Source: Curvularia sp. ZM96 (lineage: Eukaryota; Ascomycota; Dothideomycetes; Pleosporales; Pleosporaceae). From it: DNA of 64,000 bases. The stretch's first letter is position 1, and every line of letters begins with the position of its first letter. A model generated the notes under the pieces. That model was not told where the DNA came from. It searched no databases and worked only from the letters and a program-made list of their open reading frames with translations. The DNA is taken from positions 2,418,001-2,482,000 of the forward strand of contig JAJGBQ010000002.1 in assembly GCA_022457065.1 (NCBI GenBank). Reading direction: 5' to 3'. Shown piece by piece: positions 59,548 through 64,000 of this stretch. Both the position numbers and the translations under genes were made by a program.

Positions 59548-62500
59548 CTATGCAGCCGTCTGGACAACCTTGAAGCCTTCCGATACCATCTTCTGAATCT
59601 CTTCGTCCTTGTGCTGCAATTGACCCAGGGCATATGCAATATCATTCCACTGCCTCTCATTCTCAGCTCTTGGTAATCTTGAAGCAAGCTTGGCAGCCAG
59701 TTGCTTGGCGTGTTTGTCCTACGTAACGTTAATATCGATGCGGCAAGGTTGTGTAAGCTATCATGAAACCATACCTTCTCAATAAATCCAGCCAGGAATT
59801 TGATGATCCTCTTCAGTGCCTCTTCGCTGAGGCCCGTGTCTGCACTGAGTACACTGAACATGTCAATGAATTGGTTGTAGACGGCGTTATCCTTGGTCGA
59901 CAACTCAGTGAAGAACATGCGTGCCATGTCTGCAATCTTCTTGTCGCTGTCTTCGAGACACTTGGCCATCTCGCCTAATTGGCCCTTGACCTTCACTTGG
60001 CCTGCCAAAATCAAGAAAGTGAGCGTCATCAGGCAGGTCCGCTTGACGCTGGGGTCACCATCGTTCAAGCGGCGGTATAGGAAGTCAGTATTTTCATCGA
60101 TGAGATGGTTGAAGCACACTGCCATGTCACCGAGTGCTACGACAAGATTGCTGCGGACGACGGCATCTTGGCTCCTCTCGAGAATTGTGAGCAGCAAGCC
60201 AAGGTTGGTCTCGCAATATTCCGAGCTCACGCACATAAGCTTTGCCAAGCAGAGTGCTGCTTGGGCTTGCAGCGTCGGGTGGTTGTACGATGTGTTGTTG
60301 GCGCAAATATCTGCAACTAACGGACCAAAATTTGCCAACAGAGACTGCGGACCGTACAAGAGCTCACGCTCGCGAACATGCGCAATGGCTTCGGTGAAGT
60401 CATCCTCCGTAGTGCCAGCCATAAGATCCAGCTCATCGGCTTCCTCGGGCGCCGGCGTCGGCTCCTTGGTAGCGCCTCGTTTGCGGCCTTTCTTCAAGGG
60501 CGTAGGATCGGCTGTCGATGCTATCGATGCTGTTGACTTTCGAGAACCAGATGCGTTTTTCTTGTCCTTTTCAGCTTTGCGACGCTTGAACTCCAGCTCA
60601 CAAAGCTCGAGATGAACGATTTGCTTAATCGCGACATGACCGACGACAAACAGTAGTTGTGATAGAGCAAGAGCGGAGTTCTGCTTCTTTGGCGGTGGCT
60701 CGTCCACTGCAGGTGCGTCTGTCATTTCTACGTCCTCTTCTGCTGGCTTAGCAGCGCTCGAACTCGATGTGGGACGTGACTCAGATTTAGGCTGTCCAGC
60801 AAACACACGCTTGGTTATCTTGCGAATGATCTCCGAGCATAGGACATCGGGGTGTTTGGACAAGACATATATGGCACTGATGGCCTGCTCTGCTACTCCA
60901 TACCACTCCTTGCTGTCCGAGGTCATCTCTGTGATTGCTGCAAGCCTTACTAGCACTGCGTGGTCATTGGGCAGTTTTACAGTTTGAGCAGGAGCATCAC
61001 TGGAGGCCTGCTTTCCTGGCGGTTGGCTCATCCGGCGAAGAGCTATGCAGGTGTACCGAGCGAGCCCCAAATCGCGTCTGCCAAGCTCTCCCAGACCAAT
61101 TCTCAGGCAGGTCTCCATCTCCTGTACCACAATGTCGGGTGTGGATAGCGCCAGCATACCCAGAACGATGATTGCTCCTCGGCGCTGGTTCTTGGAGATG
61201 TCTTTCTTCTGGTAGCCATAGATCTGCCAAAGCTTCTGGATGACTAATCCATTGACCAAGCCCTGCTTCATCATAGTGCTGAGAAGCTGCTCAAGAGAAG
61301 TCAGTTCTGCCGGTGTTGTACCGAAAGTCAAACTGATCATGTTCTTGGAGATGTAGTTTGCAACCGCATTGTCATCAAATCCGGGCGGTGCATCGAAGAA
61401 CAAGCCTTTGTAGCATTCGAGAAGATGAGTTTGAACACCCTTGCCTTCATCACTGTTGCCTTTGGTCCAGATAAGGCGCAGCATTCTTCGAATACCAAGC
61501 TTTGCGTTTGCAATCTTGTACGCATCGATCGTAGTGAAGAAGTCCATGGCTTCGATGACTTCGCTCTTGTTTTTGGATGACAGCAACTGAGTGATAATCT
61601 CTGCGGCATCATTGATGACCTCGATGAACTTCAGTGCCTCAAGCAAGAATTTGCGCACTGCCTGGAATTTCTCAAGCTCCTGTGCGGTTGCTGCCTCTTT
61701 CTGGGCCTTTTCGACGGCAGCAGCCTTCTCCTCTTCACTCATCTCAGAAGGATGTTTCGGCCCTTCCCCGTCTTCATTGTCGACTTGAGTTGCATCCTGG
61801 AGTAAGGTCTCATCAACTGTCTGATCACCCGGCGGGCGTTCTCTCAACTCTTCTGGGGGCTGCAAAGCGTTGATTTGGGCTTCGCATTCCTCCAATCGCT
61901 GGGTCCAGTCCTTGGTCGACAGCAATCCTCCATCAAATGCTGTAAAAGGATGTGTTGCGATGAGCTTGGCAAGCAGTTTAATCGCGTTTCGACGGACGTT
62001 GCTACTCTTGTCTTCGAGACTGCGTGCGGCAAGTTCGGCGACCTTCTGTCTGCGCTTGGGGTATTTCTGCTCAAGATCGCAAAGCTTGACGTAAACCTGC
62101 ATTACTCGAGCACGGCAATACGGGTTGATGTCAAGGAAGCGGTCTTCCAATACGTCAAAGAAAATACGAATCTGAGCCTTGTGGTTTTCACTGCGATCGT
62201 CTTGACTTAGCTTGCTAAGCATCGTAATCAGATTTCCACAGACTTCGATAAGCGCGCAGCGCAAAGTATACGACTCGCTGTCTAGGAGGTTCGCAAGTAG
62301 TGTCATTTGCCGGATTACCAGGTGTGGCGTGAGTTCAGAAATTTTAGTAAGGAAAGTCGAGATAGACTTCGGACCCTTCAAATCAGTAGAACTGAACTCC
62401 TTGCTGCTAATATCCTTCAAGACGTCTTCGGTAAGCTGTGGGTAATCGAAGGCATCAGCAAGTGTGAAGAGGAACTCGGCCATGGGCTCTGATAGATGCT

Positions 62501-63414
62501 CAAAATATGTCAGGCTCTGGTTAATGGATGTTTGCGCGGCTATCATTGTTGTCAGTAGAGGCAACCTATCAACCTGTAGTGTACCTACTGTATGCATGCC
62601 CATGCGACTTGACTGCAAAACACAAGACTCTGAAACAGTGATTGCGTATCGTGTTGTTCTTGACTCTTGCTTCATTCTCAAGGATGTGGTACACTGGCTT
62701 TGTGAACAGGCCGATAAAAGTGTCTCGCTCGGATGTGGTGACGAATATACGGCCCAACTTGAGCCTGAGCACCTTACTCATCCGGTCCAGTGCCGTCTCT
62801 AGTTGGGCAGAGGCGTCCCAGATGCCTTCTTTTCCTCCACCAGATTTGGTCTTTGAGGCTTTACCCCGCCCCCTCGCTGCCGGTGCGGACGCTGATTTCT
62901 CCAGCGCTCTTGTCTCGACCGCAGAGATGGTCCAACGGAGAAGGAAGCCGTACATTTCGAGCAGGTTCTTGTGGTGAGGTATCGCATCCTGCTCTTCGGC
63001 CTCGAGGTCGGCATGTATGATGTCTGCTTGCGTAGATAGTGCGGAGGATATGAGGTCGAGAATCTTGCTGAGAATGGCGGGTGGAATTTGCGACGAGTTC
63101 CTAGATAGCCGAAATAGTTTACAATTAGGTTCTGTGCTATATGTTTTTACATCCTTCGGATATGCAGGAACGCACTTCAGAAGAAATTGCAGAGTATCGA
63201 AAACAGAGCTGCGGGTAATCGCATCTGGGCTCTCCGCCACGGCATCGACCACAGGGTTCAGCTCGCTGTTGATCAATCCGGGCGACGACAGCGCTTCTGG
63301 GTCATCTTCGCAGTCTTGCAGTGCTTGCGGGGCCTCGGGCGTGGGGATTGTCGAAGGGTCGCTGTCGAACAGCTTGACCGCCTCGTTGATGTCGAAATCC
63401 ACGCGCGCGTCCAT
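59548..63414 (-). CDS. Condensin complex subunit 1 (Cnd1/Ycs4/CAP-D2)
   Basis: Exons are complement(59548..59718, 59775..62539, 62589..63414), totalling 3762 nt or 1253 residues. It is a HEAT-repeat protein. Landmarks include the N-terminal region with FTKPVYHILENEARVKNNTIRNHCFRVLCFAVKSHGHAY and the tract SINQSLTYFEHLSEPMAEFL. The Cnd1 signature region lies in the C-terminal third: DGDPSVKRTCLMTLTFLILAGQVKVKGQLGEMAKCLED. Condensin organises and compacts mitotic chromosomes. A low-complexity linker (about 690-830) separates the two HEAT blocks. The second intron is needed: it removes a frame change near the C terminus and restores the end (FKVVQTAA). The start at 63414 is the first ATG; the frame extends upstream only through a TTG. 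It is head-to-head with Cdc7. Confidence 0.94.
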
Positions 63415-63699
63415 GATGACCAGAGTCGCCTGCGGCAATCAAAAGACAAAAAGGAAAAGAAGCGACGAAATGACCGTCGGGAGTGGGGTGAAATGAAAGG
63501 GACAAGGCGGGCTATCGTCGCACCTGCCCAAAGGGCGCGTTGCATGTGTTTATGGGTCCGTGCGGCCTGTCATCATGCTTCCCCTTCCGGCCTAGTCGCT
63601 AAGGGTTCAATCGCGGAGCGCGTCTCCCATATACCGTGCAGACATTCATGTGCCATTCTGCACGACACCAGAAGCTACACACGAACACACAAACCACCC
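63415..63699. promoter_or_regulatory. Bidirectional promoter condensin / Cdc7
   Basis: 285 bp between the two divergent ATGs. It carries two CGCGT words (63536-63540 and 63619-63623), each the reverse complement of the ACGCG core bound by the G1/S factor MBF. This suits cell-cycle control of both genes, but is inferred from the motif only. Confidence 0.5.
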
Positions 63700-63943
63700 A
63701 TGGCAAAGGCACGAACTTCGCTGCGAAACGCAGAAGCCATCGACATCCACGAGGACCCTGTAAAGGCTGAAGAAGCTGAAGAGACTATGGATGAAAGCAC
63801 AGATCCGCTCGACGAGAGTGGACAGACAGTCGACAGCAGCGACGAGGAGGTCGAGGATTCCGTCCAAGAAGACATGGCACGCTTTGAAGAGAACTTTGTC
63901 GGAATCAGCAAGCGTTTCCGACTGATCAATCGCATTGGAGAGG
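63700..63943 (+). CDS. CDC7: Cdc7/Hsk1 DDK kinase, first exon (partial, runs off window)
   Basis: The first exon, 244 nt, encodes 81 residues plus one base, ending with the donor GTATGT inside the kinase glycine loop (RFRLINRIGEG). The region VQEDMARFEENFVGISKRFRLINRIGEG matches fungal Cdc7 kinases, whose N terminus is acidic as here (EEAEETMDESTDPLDE). Cdc7 with Dbf4 phosphorylates the Mcm2-7 helicase to fire replication origins. The rest of the gene, including the next exon, lies beyond the right edge. The ATG at 63700 is chosen as the first in-frame one near the conserved region. Confidence 0.8.
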
Positions 63944-64000
63944 GTATGTCTTGCTTCATTGGCTTGCAGTAATGCAGAATACTCAACGGGATGGCTCACC

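Overview
This window looks like nuclear DNA of a filamentous ascomycete (Pezizomycotina; Dothideomycetes/Pleosporales is my best guess, by inference only). The evidence is short spliceosomal introns (46-159 bp) with GT..AG ends and CTNAC-type branch sites, fungal-only families (two Zn2Cys6 regulators, Lte1, Naf1, a LRR-RA-PP2C-cyclase adenylate cyclase), and an intronless tRNA-Thr(AGT). I resolved 14 complete protein-coding genes by splicing reading frames by hand; in every multi-exon model the exon lengths add up to a whole number of codons. A fifteenth model, RapZ-like, is a single exon, a sixteenth (Cdc7) runs off the right edge, and one small spliced ORF is tentative.

Layout. 0-7 kb: tRNA-Thr, a Zn2Cys6 transcription factor (+), and a CorA/GMN-type metal transporter (-). 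7.9-13.1 kb: Lte1-type RasGEF (-). 14.7-18.9 kb: a membrane-anchored DUF3445/heme-dependent N-demethylase-like protein and the ALG9 mannosyltransferase (both -). 19.2-30.2 kb: NAF1 (H/ACA RNP assembly) and the 2122-residue adenylate cyclase (both +), the latter behind a long pyrimidine-rich leader. 31.3-37.0 kb: a fused pseudouridine-phosphate glycosidase/kinase (-) head-to-head with OST1 (+), then a RapZ-C-domain-like protein (-). 37.0-44.7 kb: a gene-poor tract with simple repeats, a recurring CGGAGTA word and one small spliced ORF. 44.7-48.2 kb: a large Zn2Cys6 regulator (-). 48.2-51.7 kb: GC-rich spacer. 51.7-54.6 kb: a cytochrome P450 and a CinA/PncC-type protein (both +). 56.7-59.3 kb: ER J-protein SCJ1 (-) and mitochondrial ribosomal protein uS17m (+). 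59.5-64.0 kb: condensin subunit 1 (-) head-to-head with the 5' end of a Cdc7/Hsk1 kinase (+).

Most genes are conserved housekeeping functions: ER N-glycosylation (ALG9, OST1) and ER folding (SCJ1), chromosome cycle (condensin, Cdc7, Lte1), cAMP signalling, RNA modification and turnover (NAF1, PsuG-PsuK), and cofactor salvage (CinA-like). They are not a biosynthetic cluster. Four head-to-head pairs share short promoters (ALG9/NAF1, PsuG-K/OST1, SCJ1/uS17m, condensin/Cdc7). I found no transposon, CRISPR or virus-like gene, and no convincing new multi-gene system. The best leads are the RapZ-like protein, the membrane-anchored DUF3445 protein, the CGGAGTA-rich desert and several splice/uORF details.
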